This document shows, piece by piece, positions 1 to 8,179 of a stretch of 64,000 bases of DNA (position 1 is its first letter; every line of letters starts with the position of its first letter). Location of the stretch: NCBI RefSeq assembly GCF_029581195.1, contig NZ_CP120737.1:3449001-3513000 (forward strand), read 5' to 3'. Under the pieces are notes generated by a model that saw only the letters and a program-made list of their open reading frames with translations, searched no databases and was not told the DNA's origin. Position numbers and translations under genes: made by a program. Origin of the DNA: Solwaraspora sp. WMMD791 (GTDB taxonomy: Bacteria > Actinomycetota > Actinomycetes > Mycobacteriales > Micromonosporaceae).

Positions 1-244
1 CCGGGCCGTACTCGATCTCGGCATCTCCCAGGACGGCCTGGCGCAGTTGATCGGCGCCTCCCGCAACGCGGTGGTCACCGCGATCAGCGAATTGCGTCGC
101 GACGGTCTGCTGCGTACCGCACCGCGCCGCTACGAATTACTCGACGTCGATCGGCTCGCGACCATCGGATACCGCGCCCGGCCGTACGACGACAACGGAC
201 GACGACAGCCGCGCCCCGACGACGACCCGGACCACCGCCGCTGA
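1..244 (+). CDS. Crp/Fnr-type transcriptional regulator, C-terminal HTH (5' end outside window)
   Basis: The open frame enters from the left edge and ends with TGA at 242-244, so only the C-terminal ~80 residues are visible. They form a winged helix-turn-helix of the Crp/Fnr kind: ISQDGLAQLIG, then the recognition helix ASRNAVVTAISELR and the wing GLLRTAPRRYELLD. The tail is Asp/Arg-rich and disordered. The cNMP-binding domain expected upstream is not in the window. The neighbour 180 bp downstream is a class III cyclase-fold protein, which suggests a nucleotide-responsive regulator working with it; that link is inference. Confidence 0.75.
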   Translation, partial: RAVLDLGISQDGLAQLIGASRNAVVTAISELRRDGLLRTAPRRYELLDVDRLATIGYRARPYDDNGRRQPRPDDDPDHRR

Positions 245-423
245 CCGAACAGGTCGGCGGCACCACCATCTGTCGATCACGCAGCGCCCTGTTCAGACGG
301 ATGCCGTCCGTCGAGGGTGCATAGTCGTCGGCAAATAGCGACTGTGCCCACTGGATGGCAGAGATCAGTGCGGGATCCTCGGCAGGATGCGAGGCCGACG
401 ATCTCGAAGCGACAGGAGCACCA

Positions 424-1314
424 GTGGTCGCCATACCTGCGCCATTCACCACCACCAGGGAACTGCCCCCGTACACCGGCGTCCTCGCGGTCGACGCGTT
501 GGGCTTCACCACCGAGCCCGGCAGCACCCACCAGCACATCAGTCACCTGATTCCGCAACTCGTTCGCCAGGCATTCGACGAGTCCGGCGTCGGCGAGGCA
601 TGGCAGTCACCGCCGTTCTTCGCCAACACCGGTGACGGGCTCGCCATCGGCGTACCGACCAGGCTGCTGCCCGCGCTGGTCCATCCGTTCCTCGCCGTCC
701 TGCAGCAGGTGCTGACCAACCACAACGCCACGATCCTGCGCGGTCAGCCGGTCATCCGGTTGCGGGTCAGCCTGCACGTCGGCCCGCTGCCGGTCGACCC
801 CGACCGGCCCGAGTACTCGGGAAACGGCACCGCCCGCAACGACACCCACCGGCTGCTGGACTCCGACGCGGTCCGGATCATGCTGGCCGCCGCCGAACCG
901 TCGGTCACCCACGTCGCGGCGATCCTGTCCGACCGGGTCTTCTGCGACGTCGTCCGGGACGGCTACACCAGCCGGCACCCGGACCATTTCATCGAGGTCG
1001 CGGCGAGCGTGCCGGGCAAGGGTTTCAGCCAGCGTGCCTGGCTGTACGTGCCGGAGCCGTCCGGCAGCCTGCTGGCGGCCCCCCGGTTCGCGGTGCAGCC
1101 GACCGGGCAGCCGGCCGGGCCGGAGCAGGACCAGGCCGGGTCGGCGCAGCAACCTACCGGGAGCGCGGACGCGGGCCGGGAGCCGGGCGCCGACCCGCGA
1201 CGGGCCCCGGACCAACGGGGTGAGCTACGGATCCGGCGCAACTCCGGGCAGGCCGCGAACCAGGTCAACGGCGGGATGTGGCAGTCCCGGGGTGGGCGTA
1301 CCGGATGGCACTGA
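424..1314 (+). CDS. class III nucleotide-cyclase-fold protein with C-terminal signalling motif
   Basis: About 296 residues. I chose GTG at 424 because GGAG lies just upstream; an ATG at 355 is the longer alternative. Residues ~10-220 look like a degenerate class III cyclase catalytic domain: VLAVDALGF at the first metal-Asp strand, NTGDGLAIGV near the second, LRVSLHVGPL for the late strand, then NDTHRLLDS and SDRVFCDVVRDGY. I cannot tell whether catalytic residues are intact. Residues ~225-270 are a low-complexity linker. The last ~25 residues contain NSGQAANQVNGGMWQ (273-287), matching NDGQVAHTVYGGLHQ near the start of the next protein. The stop overlaps the next gene's start region. Class III cyclase folds also occur in Pycsar defence, but no Pycsar effector is visible. 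Confidence 0.7.
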   Translation: MVAIPAPFTTTRELPPYTGVLAVDALGFTTEPGSTHQHISHLIPQLVRQAFDESGVGEAWQSPPFFANTGDGLAIGVPTRLLPALVHPFLAVLQQVLTNHNATILRGQPVIRLRVSLHVGPLPVDPDRPEYSGNGTARNDTHRLLDSDAVRIMLAAAEPSVTHVAAILSDRVFCDVVRDGYTSRHPDHFIEVAASVPGKGFSQRAWLYVPEPSGSLLAAPRFAVQPTGQPAGPEQDQAGSAQQPTGSADAGREPGADPRRAPDQRGELRIRRNSGQAANQVNGGMWQSRGGRTGWH

Positions 1315-3575
1315 CCGACGGGCTCGACGATCTGCTCGACGACGACCTGCTCGGTGCCGACGAACTCGGCCCGGAGCCGGCGGTCAGCGTCGCCGTCACC
1401 CACAACGACGGGCAGGTCGCCCACACCGTCTACGGCGGACTCCACCAGTACGTGCAGCGGGTCCGTGACTACCACGAGCTGAGCCCCGACTTCGTACGGG
1501 ACCGGCTCGACGGCTTCGTCGACCCCGGCTACCACACCGTCGGCGGCGACCGGCTCGACGGCGACGGGGCGCTCACCCTGCTGCGCCGCTACGGCGGAGC
1601 GATCCTGGTCGGCGGCCCCGGCACCGGCCGGTACACGGCGGCGCTGCGCCTGCTGCAGGGCACCGGACAACAGCTACGGGAGATCCGCCCGACGTACGAC
1701 CCGGCGCGGCAGGAGCAGCTGACCGTCGCCGAACTGCCCGTCGCGGCGGGCTTCGCCTACCTGCTGGAACTGCCCGAGCAGGCCCACCACATCCAGTACG
1801 GGTTCGCCCGCGACCTGGGTGCGTACTGCGCCAGCCTGGCCCGCCGCGGCTCCAGCGTCGCGGTGACCGTCACCGAGGCGACGTGGGCCCAGCTCGGTGC
1901 GGTACGCGACGGCCCGGTGCTGCGGGTCGGCGTACCGCCGCCGGGTCAGGTCCTCGGGCTGCGGCTGCGCCGGTTGCGCCCCGACCTGGATTTGCGCTGG
2001 CTGGTCGACGACCCGCAGGTGGTCGAGCTGCTGGCCGCAGCGGCACCGGCGGAGGCGGTACGGCTGGCGCAGCTCGCCGCCGACGTGCTGGCCGTGACGG
2101 TCGGGCCGGTGGCCGCCCGGCCGGCCGGGCTCGTCGACATCGTCGACGGTACGGTCACCGCCGACTCGCCAGCAGGCAAGGAGGTCGTCGCCGCGCTGCT
2201 CTCGGCGTACCACAACTGGGAAGCCGAGCTGACCACCTGGTTCCACCAGCACCCGGATCCGCACCACCGCGCCTTCCTGGTGGCGGCCGCCGCGCTGGAG
2301 GGTTCCCGCGCCGGGCGGGTGCTGGCCGCCGCCGAGGCGCTCGACGCCCGACTCACCGACCCCGCACAGCCGGCCGGGCTGCGCCGCGACGGCGTACGGG
2401 CCCTCGTCGCTGCGGTCGACGCCGACCTCGGCCCCGACCACGTGGTCCGGTTCCGCCGGGCCCGGTACGCCGAGGCGGTGCTCGACTTCGTCATCACCGA
2501 CCGGGCCGACACCTTCCAGGCGGAACTGTGGCGGTGGGTGGCCGATCTACCGTTGCGGGGAGACCAGCAGCGGTCCAGTGTGGACCGGGCACTGGCCGCC
2601 CGAAGCGCCGAAATGGTCCTGCACACGGCGCTGCGGCGACGTGCCCCGGAGGTCCTCGGCCAGGTGGCGTCGCCCTGGAGCCGCCGGGCGGAACTGCGTG
2701 CCACGCTGGTGCAGATGCTCGGCATCGCCGCGCTCAGCCCGGAGATCGGTGCGGCGGTCCGCCAGCACCTCTACCGCTGGGCGCACTCCAGCGGCCGACC
2801 TCAGCTGCTGATCACGGTGGCCGAGGTGTGCGGCGGTCAGCTCGCCGACTTCTACGTCGAGCAGGCCATGGTGCGGCTGGGCCATCTGGCCCGGCACGGA
2901 CTGGCCGAGGTCGACGACGCGGTGCTCGCCGCACTCGCCGCACTGTGGCAGCGGTCCCGGCTACGGCAGCCGGTGCTGCTGCGGCTGGCCCACTGGCTGG
3001 CCGGCGATCAGCCACAGCGGTCGGCGCTCGCCGCCCGCGCGCTGGAGCGCCTGGGCCGGCCGCCAGGTACCGACACCGTCGGCGATCCGGCCGGCGACGA
3101 CGCCGACGACACCGCCGACGCTCCGGGCGGAACGGACGACACCGTCGTCGGTGACACCGTCGTCGGTGACACCGTCGGCGCCGCGCCGCATCGGGTACGG
3201 CGGCCGGACGCGGTGCTCGCCGAGGTCGTCGACGCGACGGTGGCGGTGCAGGACGACGTCGGCATGGCGCTGGGTCGGGCGTTGGACGCCCGGCAACTGC
3301 CGGACGGCATCGAGACGCTGCTGCACCGCTGGTTCGACGACGCCGCCGCCGATCCGGAGATCGTCGGCACCCTGACCCACGTGCTCGGCCGTACCGTCAC
3401 CGCCGGTCCGGCCGCCGGCCGCCGGGTGGCCCGGTTGCGGGCGCTGCTGGCCGCCTGGCCGGCCAGCGACGAACCGGCCCGCCAGTCGGTGCTGCGGCGG
3501 CACCTCGTTCATCAGCTGCACCGTGCGGACCCGATCACGGCCCGCCGGCACTCCCGTCCTTCCCAGGAGCTGTGA
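1305..3575 (+). CDS. P-loop NTPase-like protein with variant Walker A (GTGR) and N-terminal signalling motif
   Basis: About 756 residues. ATG at 1305 overlaps the previous stop by 10 bp, indicating coupling; the frame is open further upstream (1278). Residues 34-48 carry NDGQVAHTVYGGLHQ, paired with the C-terminus of the upstream protein. Residues ~80-110 hold the nucleotide loop GGPGTGRYTAAL, with Arg where Walker A normally has Lys. FAYLLELPE fits a Walker B-like strand and SVAVTVTEATW a following strand, as in STAND/AAA-like conflict NTPases. The remaining ~550 residues are Ala/Leu/Arg-rich and probably helical, with an acidic linker DDTVVGDTVVGDTVG encoded by a 15-bp tandem repeat (3138-3175). 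Function is unknown; a signalling NTPase regulating the cyclase-like partner is inferred. Confidence 0.65.
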   Translation: MALTDGLDDLLDDDLLGADELGPEPAVSVAVTHNDGQVAHTVYGGLHQYVQRVRDYHELSPDFVRDRLDGFVDPGYHTVGGDRLDGDGALTLLRRYGGAILVGGPGTGRYTAALRLLQGTGQQLREIRPTYDPARQEQLTVAELPVAAGFAYLLELPEQAHHIQYGFARDLGAYCASLARRGSSVAVTVTEATWAQLGAVRDGPVLRVGVPPPGQVLGLRLRRLRPDLDLRWLVDDPQVVELLAAAAPAEAVRLAQLAADVLAVTVGPVAARPAGLVDIVDGTVTADSPAGKEVVAALLSAYHNWEAELTTWFHQHPDPHHRAFLVAAAALEGSRAGRVLAAAEALDARLTDPAQPAGLRRDGVRALVAAVDADLGPDHVVRFRRARYAEAVLDFVITDRADTFQAELWRWVADLPLRGDQQRSSVDRALAARSAEMVLHTALRRRAPEVLGQVASPWSRRAELRATLVQMLGIAALSPEIGAAVRQHLYRWAHSSGRPQLLITVAEVCGGQLADFYVEQAMVRLGHLARHGLAEVDDAVLAALAALWQRSRLRQPVLLRLAHWLAGDQPQRSALAARALERLGRPPGTDTVGDPAGDDADDTADAPGGTDDTVVGDTVVGDTVGAAPHRVRRPDAVLAEVVDATVAVQDDVGMALGRALDARQLPDGIETLLHRWFDDAAADPEIVGTLTHVLGRTVTAGPAAGRRVARLRALLAAWPASDEPARQSVLRRHLVHQLHRADPITARRHSRPSQEL

Positions 3576-4288
3576 TGCCCGGATTCCTCGACCTGTTCCG
3601 CGCCCCCATGCCGCCCGCCGCGCCGCCCCCGCCGGCCCAGGAGGTCTTCACCGACCGGCTGCCGGCCGCCCTGGCCGGCACCGAGTTCGTCGCCACCTTC
3701 ACCGCGGCCTGGCAGCCGCTGCGCCCCAGTGACCGGGCGGTGGCCACGCTGCGCTGGTGTCTGCTCGACGCCGCCCGCCGGATCGCCGCCAACCGCAAGG
3801 TCACCGAACGGACCATGCTGGAGGCCGAGCTGAACACCCGGATGCCGCAGATGGACCTGACCGCCTCGCACCTGCGGCTGGTGAGCTGCACGATCAAACT
3901 CACCGTGGACAGCGAGGCCGAGCAGGACACCGAGATGGTCGACAAGCTCAGCCGGGAACTGCGACTGCAGCGCATGCGTCACCAGCTCGAGCAGGAGCAG
4001 ATGACGTACCTGCGGGAGCGGGTGCTCACCGATCCGACGACCGCCCGCTGCTACTGGCTGGCCCACCATCCGGGCACCTTGGAGCCGCTGCTGGACGACA
4101 CCTTCGAACGGGTCGCGACGAAGCTGACCGGCGGCGCCGACCAGCAGAGTTCGGTGATCGCCGAGACGGTACACGATTTCGTCGGCGGGCTCAGCCCGGA
4201 GGAGCGCCGGTACCTGCTGGACCGCCTGGGTGACGTCTTCGTCTCCTTCGACCGGGGCGACCTCGCCGGCCGGGTACTCGACGCCTGA
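3572..4288 (+). CDS. small helical SPFH-like protein of the cyclase/NTPase cluster
   Basis: About 238 residues. GTG 3572 and ATG 3575 are both possible starts and overlap the NTPase stop (TGA 3573-3575), so the three genes are almost certainly co-translated. The N-terminus is Pro-rich (MPPAAPPPPAQE). The middle (VSCTIKLTVDSEA, then a charged helix EMVDKLSRELRLQRMRHQLEQEQ, then YLRERVLTDPTTARCYWLAHHPG) resembles the end of an SPFH/band-7 domain followed by coiled coil. The C-terminal ~60 residues are helical with SPEERRYLLDRLGDVF. No membrane segment or catalytic motif is seen. It may be a scaffold or oligomerising partner; the SPFH assignment is tentative. Confidence 0.6.
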   Translation: MMPGFLDLFRAPMPPAAPPPPAQEVFTDRLPAALAGTEFVATFTAAWQPLRPSDRAVATLRWCLLDAARRIAANRKVTERTMLEAELNTRMPQMDLTASHLRLVSCTIKLTVDSEAEQDTEMVDKLSRELRLQRMRHQLEQEQMTYLRERVLTDPTTARCYWLAHHPGTLEPLLDDTFERVATKLTGGADQQSSVIAETVHDFVGGLSPEERRYLLDRLGDVFVSFDRGDLAGRVLDA

Positions 4289-4326
4289 CCGGTGCCGCCG
4301 GTGCCCGGCGGCACCGGCGGCACCGG
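4289..4326. terminator. bidirectional hairpin terminator
   Basis: Perfect 17-bp inverted repeat (4289-4305 with 4310-4326) and a 4-nt CGGC loop, one base after the stop at 4288 and six before the stop of the convergent response-regulator gene at 4333. There is no T-tract, as usual for high-GC actinomycetes. Confidence 0.75.
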
Positions 4327-4332
4327 CAGTTG

Positions 4333-5151
4333 TCAGACCAGGTCGGCGTCGTGCACCAGCAGCGCGATCTGCACCCGGTTGTTCAGCTCCAGCCGGGACA
4401 GCAGCCGGGACACGTACGCCTTGACCGTCGCGACGCTCATGAACAGCTCGGCGGCGATCTCCGCGTTGGACCGGCCCTGACCGACCGCGACGGCGACGTC
4501 GCGTTCCCGTGGGCTCAACTGGTCCAGGAGCCGGCGGGCGCGGTCCCGGCGCCCGACCGGTTCCCGCTGCGGTCCCGGCCACCGCCGCCCGGCGGCGGTG
4601 GCCGGGACCGCGTGCGGCCCGACGATGGCGGCCGGGTCGGCAGACTGCCCCGCCACGTGGGTGATGAGCCGGCGGATGACCGCCGGGGAGAGCATCGGCT
4701 CCCCGGCGTGCACCCGACGCACGGCGGCGACGATCTCTGCCGGCGGGGTGTCCTTGAGCAGGAAGCCGCTGGCCCCGGCCCGCAACGCCCGCAGTACGTA
4801 CTCGTCGGCGTCGAACGTGGTCAGTACCACCACCTGGGGCGCGTCGGGCCGGGCGCGCAGCGTCTCGGTGGCGGCGAGCCCGTCGACCTGCGGCATCCGG
4901 ATGTCCATCAGCACCACGTCCGGCGCGCTGGCGGCGACCGCCGCCGGCACCTCGGCGCCGTCGCCGGCCTCACCGACGATCCGCAACTCGGCCGCGCCGC
5001 CGAGGATCATCGACAGGCCGGCCCGGACCAACGGGTCGTCGTCGACGATCAGGACCCGGATCACAGCCGGCCCGGCCGGGTTGGCCGGGTCGGCCCGGTC
5101 GGCCGCCGGCGGCACATCCGCCGCGTCGGATGCTGGTGTCACCTCGGCCAT
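4333..5151 (-). CDS. NarL/FixJ-family response regulator
   Basis: 272 residues. The receiver domain has the acidic cluster DDD at 37-39, phospho-acceptor Asp83 in LMDIRMP, TTFD and Lys133 in FLLKDTPP. The C-terminal LuxR HTH (~205-265) reads LSPRERDVAVAVGQGRSNAEIA then VKAYVSRLLSRL. Domains are joined by an unusually long (~50 aa) Arg/Pro-rich linker. The first ~30 residues are an Ala/Pro/Asp-rich extension overlapping the upstream kinase by 13 bp; an internal GTG at residue 30 is an alternative start. Cognate partner of the upstream kinase; probably controls the divergent ABC exporter at 6537, by context only. Confidence 0.9.
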   Translation of the reverse strand: MAEVTPASDAADVPPAADRADPANPAGPAVIRVLIVDDDPLVRAGLSMILGGAAELRIVGEAGDGAEVPAAVAASAPDVVLMDIRMPQVDGLAATETLRARPDAPQVVVLTTFDADEYVLRALRAGASGFLLKDTPPAEIVAAVRRVHAGEPMLSPAVIRRLITHVAGQSADPAAIVGPHAVPATAAGRRWPGPQREPVGRRDRARRLLDQLSPRERDVAVAVGQGRSNAEIAAELFMSVATVKAYVSRLLSRLELNNRVQIALLVHDADLV

Positions 5152-6383
5152 GGCAGCCAGGCACCGAGCCGGAAGTCGCCGGCGTCGGTCGGGCCGTGGG
5201 TCAGCCGACCGCCGGCCAGGGCGGTACGTTCGGCGAGGCCGACCAGCCCGGTGCCGGCCCCGGGAATGGCCGTGGCCGACGGCGCCACCGGCCGGCGGCT
5301 GACGACCTCGACGGTCAGTCCGTCGCCGGGGCGGCCGGTCACCGTGACCAGGGCCGCCGCCCCGGGGGCGTGCTTACGGGCGTTGGTCAGCCCTTCCTGG
5401 ACGATCCGGTAGGCGGTGCGGCCGAGCCCGGTCGGCAGTGCCGGTGCGTCGTCGACCCGGTCGACCAGGCGTACCCGGGCGCCGGCCTGCCGGGACTCGT
5501 CCACCAGGGCCGGGAGGTCGGCCAGGGTCGGCTGGGGCGGCTCCGCCGGCTGATCGTCGGGGGCAGGACCGGTACGCAGTACGCCGATCACCTCCCGCAG
5601 ATCCTGCAGCGCCTGATGGGCGGTCACCCGGATCACCCCGGCGGCCCGGGTGACCTCCTCGCGGGACGCGTCCGGGCGGAACTCCAACGCCCCGGCGTGC
5701 AGGCTGAGCAGGGATATCCGGTGGGCCAGGACGTCGTGCATCTCCCGGGCGATCCGGGTGCGTTCCAGCTGCCGGGCCTGGCTGATCCGTAGCTGCTGCT
5801 CGGCCTCGGCCCGGTGGGCCCGGTCCCGCAGCGACAGGATCAGTTGCCGACGGGCCCGCACGAACATCCCCCAGGCGAGCACCGCGCCGAGGACCAGTCC
5901 GGTGAAGATCACCGCGCCGATCATGCCCAGATCCCGATCGGGGTAGATCAGGTAGTACACCGGCGCGACCGCCAGATGCCCGGCCGTCGCCGCCGCCGCG
6001 ATCAGGAACGGCCGGTGCACCGCCACGGTGAACAGCAGCACCAGCAGCGCGATACCGCCGGTCACCGACAGCAGCCCGACCGGCGCGGCCAGCACCGCCA
6101 ATGTCAACGGCCAGCGTCGGCGTACCCAGATCGCCGCGCAGCAGACCAGCCCGAGCGCCAGGTCGACGCGGTACAGCCAGTCCGGCGGCGGCCCGGCGGC
6201 GGTCATCGTGGGCTGCGGCTGCCGCAGGTCCCAGGCCGCCCAGACCAGGTAGGCCGCAGCGAGCCCGAACGCGACACCGTCGACGATCCAGTCGCGGGTG
6301 CTGCGCCGTCGGGTGCCGGCCGGCTCGGCGACCAGCGCCGCAGGCAGCAGCCAGGGGTTCTCCGGAGCCGGCACCGCACTCAT
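5139..6383 (-). CDS. DesK/NarX-type sensor histidine kinase
   Basis: About 414 residues from ATG at 6383 (MSAVPAPENPW). Although the frame stays open to 7094, the upstream part is antisense to the ABC ATPase and is not coding. About five membrane segments lie in the first 200 residues, followed by a HisKA_3 dimerisation helix with phospho-acceptor His in EMHDVLAHRISLLSLH, and a HATPase_c domain with NARKHAPG and GTGLVGLAERT. The periplasmic loops are short, so it probably senses the membrane or a membrane-embedded drug. Its stop overlaps the response-regulator start. Divergent from the ABC transporter with ~150 bp between. Confidence 0.9.
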   Translation of the reverse strand: MSAVPAPENPWLLPAALVAEPAGTRRRSTRDWIVDGVAFGLAAAYLVWAAWDLRQPQPTMTAAGPPPDWLYRVDLALGLVCCAAIWVRRRWPLTLAVLAAPVGLLSVTGGIALLVLLFTVAVHRPFLIAAAATAGHLAVAPVYYLIYPDRDLGMIGAVIFTGLVLGAVLAWGMFVRARRQLILSLRDRAHRAEAEQQLRISQARQLERTRIAREMHDVLAHRISLLSLHAGALEFRPDASREEVTRAAGVIRVTAHQALQDLREVIGVLRTGPAPDDQPAEPPQPTLADLPALVDESRQAGARVRLVDRVDDAPALPTGLGRTAYRIVQEGLTNARKHAPGAAALVTVTGRPGDGLTVEVVSRRPVAPSATAIPGAGTGLVGLAERTALAGGRLTHGPTDAGDFRLGAWLPWPR

Positions 6384-6536
6384 CCGCCCAGCGTACGGAA
6401 CCGGCACCGACCCGCGACAGCGACCAAAGTCGGTGCCTGTCCGTCGACCAAGGTTCATCCGACGGTGGTCCGACGGCGCACCGGTGTCGACCGTCGGCCG
6501 CTGCGCCACCGGTCGCCGGGCCGCGACGCTGGTGCG

Positions 6537-7448
6537 GTGATCGAAGTACGCAACCTCACCAAACGGTACGGACGGCAGGTTGCCGTCGACGACGTGTCGT
6601 TCACCTGCGCACCGGGCACGGTGACCGGATTTCTCGGGCCGAACGGGGCCGGCAAATCCACCACGCTGCGGATGCTCTGCGGCCTGGCCGCCTCCTCGGC
6701 CGGCACCGCCACCATCGACGGGCTGCCGTACCGGCGGCTCGCCGATCCGGGGCGGGTGGTCGGCGTACTGCTGGACGCGGCCGCCATGCACCCGGGCCGC
6801 AGCGGCCGGGAGACCCTGGCCGTCGCGGCGCTGGCCATGGGGGTACCCGGCCGGCGGGTCGGTGAGCTGCTCGACCGGGTCGGTCTCAACCAGGTGGCGG
6901 CCCGCCGCCGGGTGCGGGCCTACTCGCTGGGAATGCGCCAGCGGCTCGGCCTGGCGCACGCGCTGCTCGGCGAGCCACGGGTGCTGGTCCTCGACGAGCC
7001 GGCGAACGGGTTGGACCCGGAGGGCATCTTCTGGATGCGGGAGCTGCTGCGTGACTTCGCCGACCGGGGCGGCACCGTGCTGCTCTCCTCCCATCTGCTG
7101 CGCGAGGTGGAGGCGGTGGCGGACCGGCTGGTGGTGATCGGGGGTGGCCGGATCGTCGCCGACGGCGACAAGGCGGAGCTGTTGGCCGGCGACGGCGGGA
7201 CGCTGGTCCGGGCCGGGGACCCGCAGGCGTTGCGGGCGGCGCTGGACCGTGCCGGCCTGGCCGTCGGCGAGGTCGACGGCCGGGTAGACGGCCGGCTGCT
7301 GGTGCAGGCCGGGCCGGAGGCGGTCGGTCAGGTCGCGGCGGAGATCGGTGCCGTGCTGCTGGAGCTGCGGCCGGCGGACAACGGCGGCCTGGAGCAGATG
7401 TTCCTGGCCCTGACCGCAGGTGACTCGGTACGGGAGGCGGTCCGATGA
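6537..7448 (+). CDS. ABC transporter ATP-binding protein (ABC-2 exporter type)
   Basis: 303 residues from GTG 6537 (MIEVRNLTKRYG). Walker A is GPNGAGKST; the signature is the variant YSLGMRQRLGLA; Walker B is VLVLDEPANGLDPEG, with D-loop and switch His in LSSHLLREVE. The C-terminal ~70 residues are the accessory domain of the CcmA/DrrA class. It overlaps the permease by 4 bp (ATGA). Likely drug, lipid or peptide export, or self-resistance, probably controlled by the divergent two-component system. The longer upstream frame (from 5814) is antisense to the kinase and not part of the gene. Confidence 0.93.
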   Translation: MIEVRNLTKRYGRQVAVDDVSFTCAPGTVTGFLGPNGAGKSTTLRMLCGLAASSAGTATIDGLPYRRLADPGRVVGVLLDAAAMHPGRSGRETLAVAALAMGVPGRRVGELLDRVGLNQVAARRRVRAYSLGMRQRLGLAHALLGEPRVLVLDEPANGLDPEGIFWMRELLRDFADRGGTVLLSSHLLREVEAVADRLVVIGGGRIVADGDKAELLAGDGGTLVRAGDPQALRAALDRAGLAVGEVDGRVDGRLLVQAGPEAVGQVAAEIGAVLLELRPADNGGLEQMFLALTAGDSVREAVR

Positions 7449-8179
7449 ACCCGCTGTGGTGGCGGCTGATCCTGGTCGAGCTGCGCAAGATGCTCGACAC
7501 CCGGGCCGGTGCGTGGCTGCTCGGGGCGATCGGGCTGTCGACGGCGGCGATCGTCACCGTGATGGTGATCTTCGCCGAGCCGGCCGAGCAGACCTTCACG
7601 GCCTTCTTCGTGCTGGCGCTGTTGCCGGTCGCGTTCCTGCTGCCGGTCCTGGGGGTGCTGCTGGTGACGACCGAATGGTCGCAGCGCACCGCGTTGACCA
7701 CCTTCGCGCTGGTGCCGGTGCGGCACCGGGTGCTGGCGGCGAAGCTGGTCGCGGCGACCGTCGCCTCGGTCGCCTCGGTGCTGACCAGCCTGGCGTCGGC
7801 GGCGGTCGGGATGGCTGTCGCGTCGGCGACCGGCGGCACCGGCAGCTGGCGGATCGAGGCGGCACTGATCGGCTACGCCGCCCTGTTCCAGGTGATCAAC
7901 GTGGTGATGGGGGTGGCGTTCGGCATGCTGCTGCTGAACAGCCCGGTCGCGATCGTGCTGCTGCTGTTGCTGCCGACGGTGTGGACCGTCCTCGGCGGCA
8001 TCGTCGAGCGGCTGCGCGGCGTCGCCGAGTGGCTGGACCTCACGTTGACCACCGAACCGCTGCTGACCGCCGAGGTGACCGCCGGGCAGTGGGCCCGGTT
8101 GGCCACCTCGGTGGCGGTCTGGGTGCTGCTGCCGCTGGTCACCGGCATGCTGCGGATCCAGCGCCGTGACATCGCCTGA
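7445..8179 (+). CDS. ABC-2 type transporter permease
   Basis: 244 residues, MNPLWWRLILVELRKMLDTRAGAW, an N-terminus typical of ABC-2 permeases with the ELRKMLDTR helix entering the membrane. Six hydrophobic segments follow (around 25-45, 58-80, 100-125, 135-165, 170-190, 215-235). Start and stop overlap the neighbouring genes by 4 and 14 bp. It pairs with the ATPase at 6537 to form a homodimer-type exporter; substrate unknown. Confidence 0.9.
   Translation: MNPLWWRLILVELRKMLDTRAGAWLLGAIGLSTAAIVTVMVIFAEPAEQTFTAFFVLALLPVAFLLPVLGVLLVTTEWSQRTALTTFALVPVRHRVLAAKLVAATVASVASVLTSLASAAVGMAVASATGGTGSWRIEAALIGYAALFQVINVVMGVAFGMLLLNSPVAIVLLLLLPTVWTVLGGIVERLRGVAEWLDLTLTTEPLLTAEVTAGQWARLATSVAVWVLLPLVTGMLRIQRRDIA

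Noticed and set aside
3138-3175. 15-bp tandem repeat in the NTPase gene as a regulatory repeat
   Set aside because: In-frame within an acidic linker; explained as coding low complexity.
424-4288. Classification as a Pycsar defence system
   Set aside because: The cyclase fold is suggestive, but the catalytic residues are not clearly kept and there is no recognised Pycsar effector.
6384-7094. Extension of the histidine kinase frame to 7094
   Set aside because: The extra 237 codons are antisense to the ABC ATPase and lack features; ATG 6383 gives a normal kinase.
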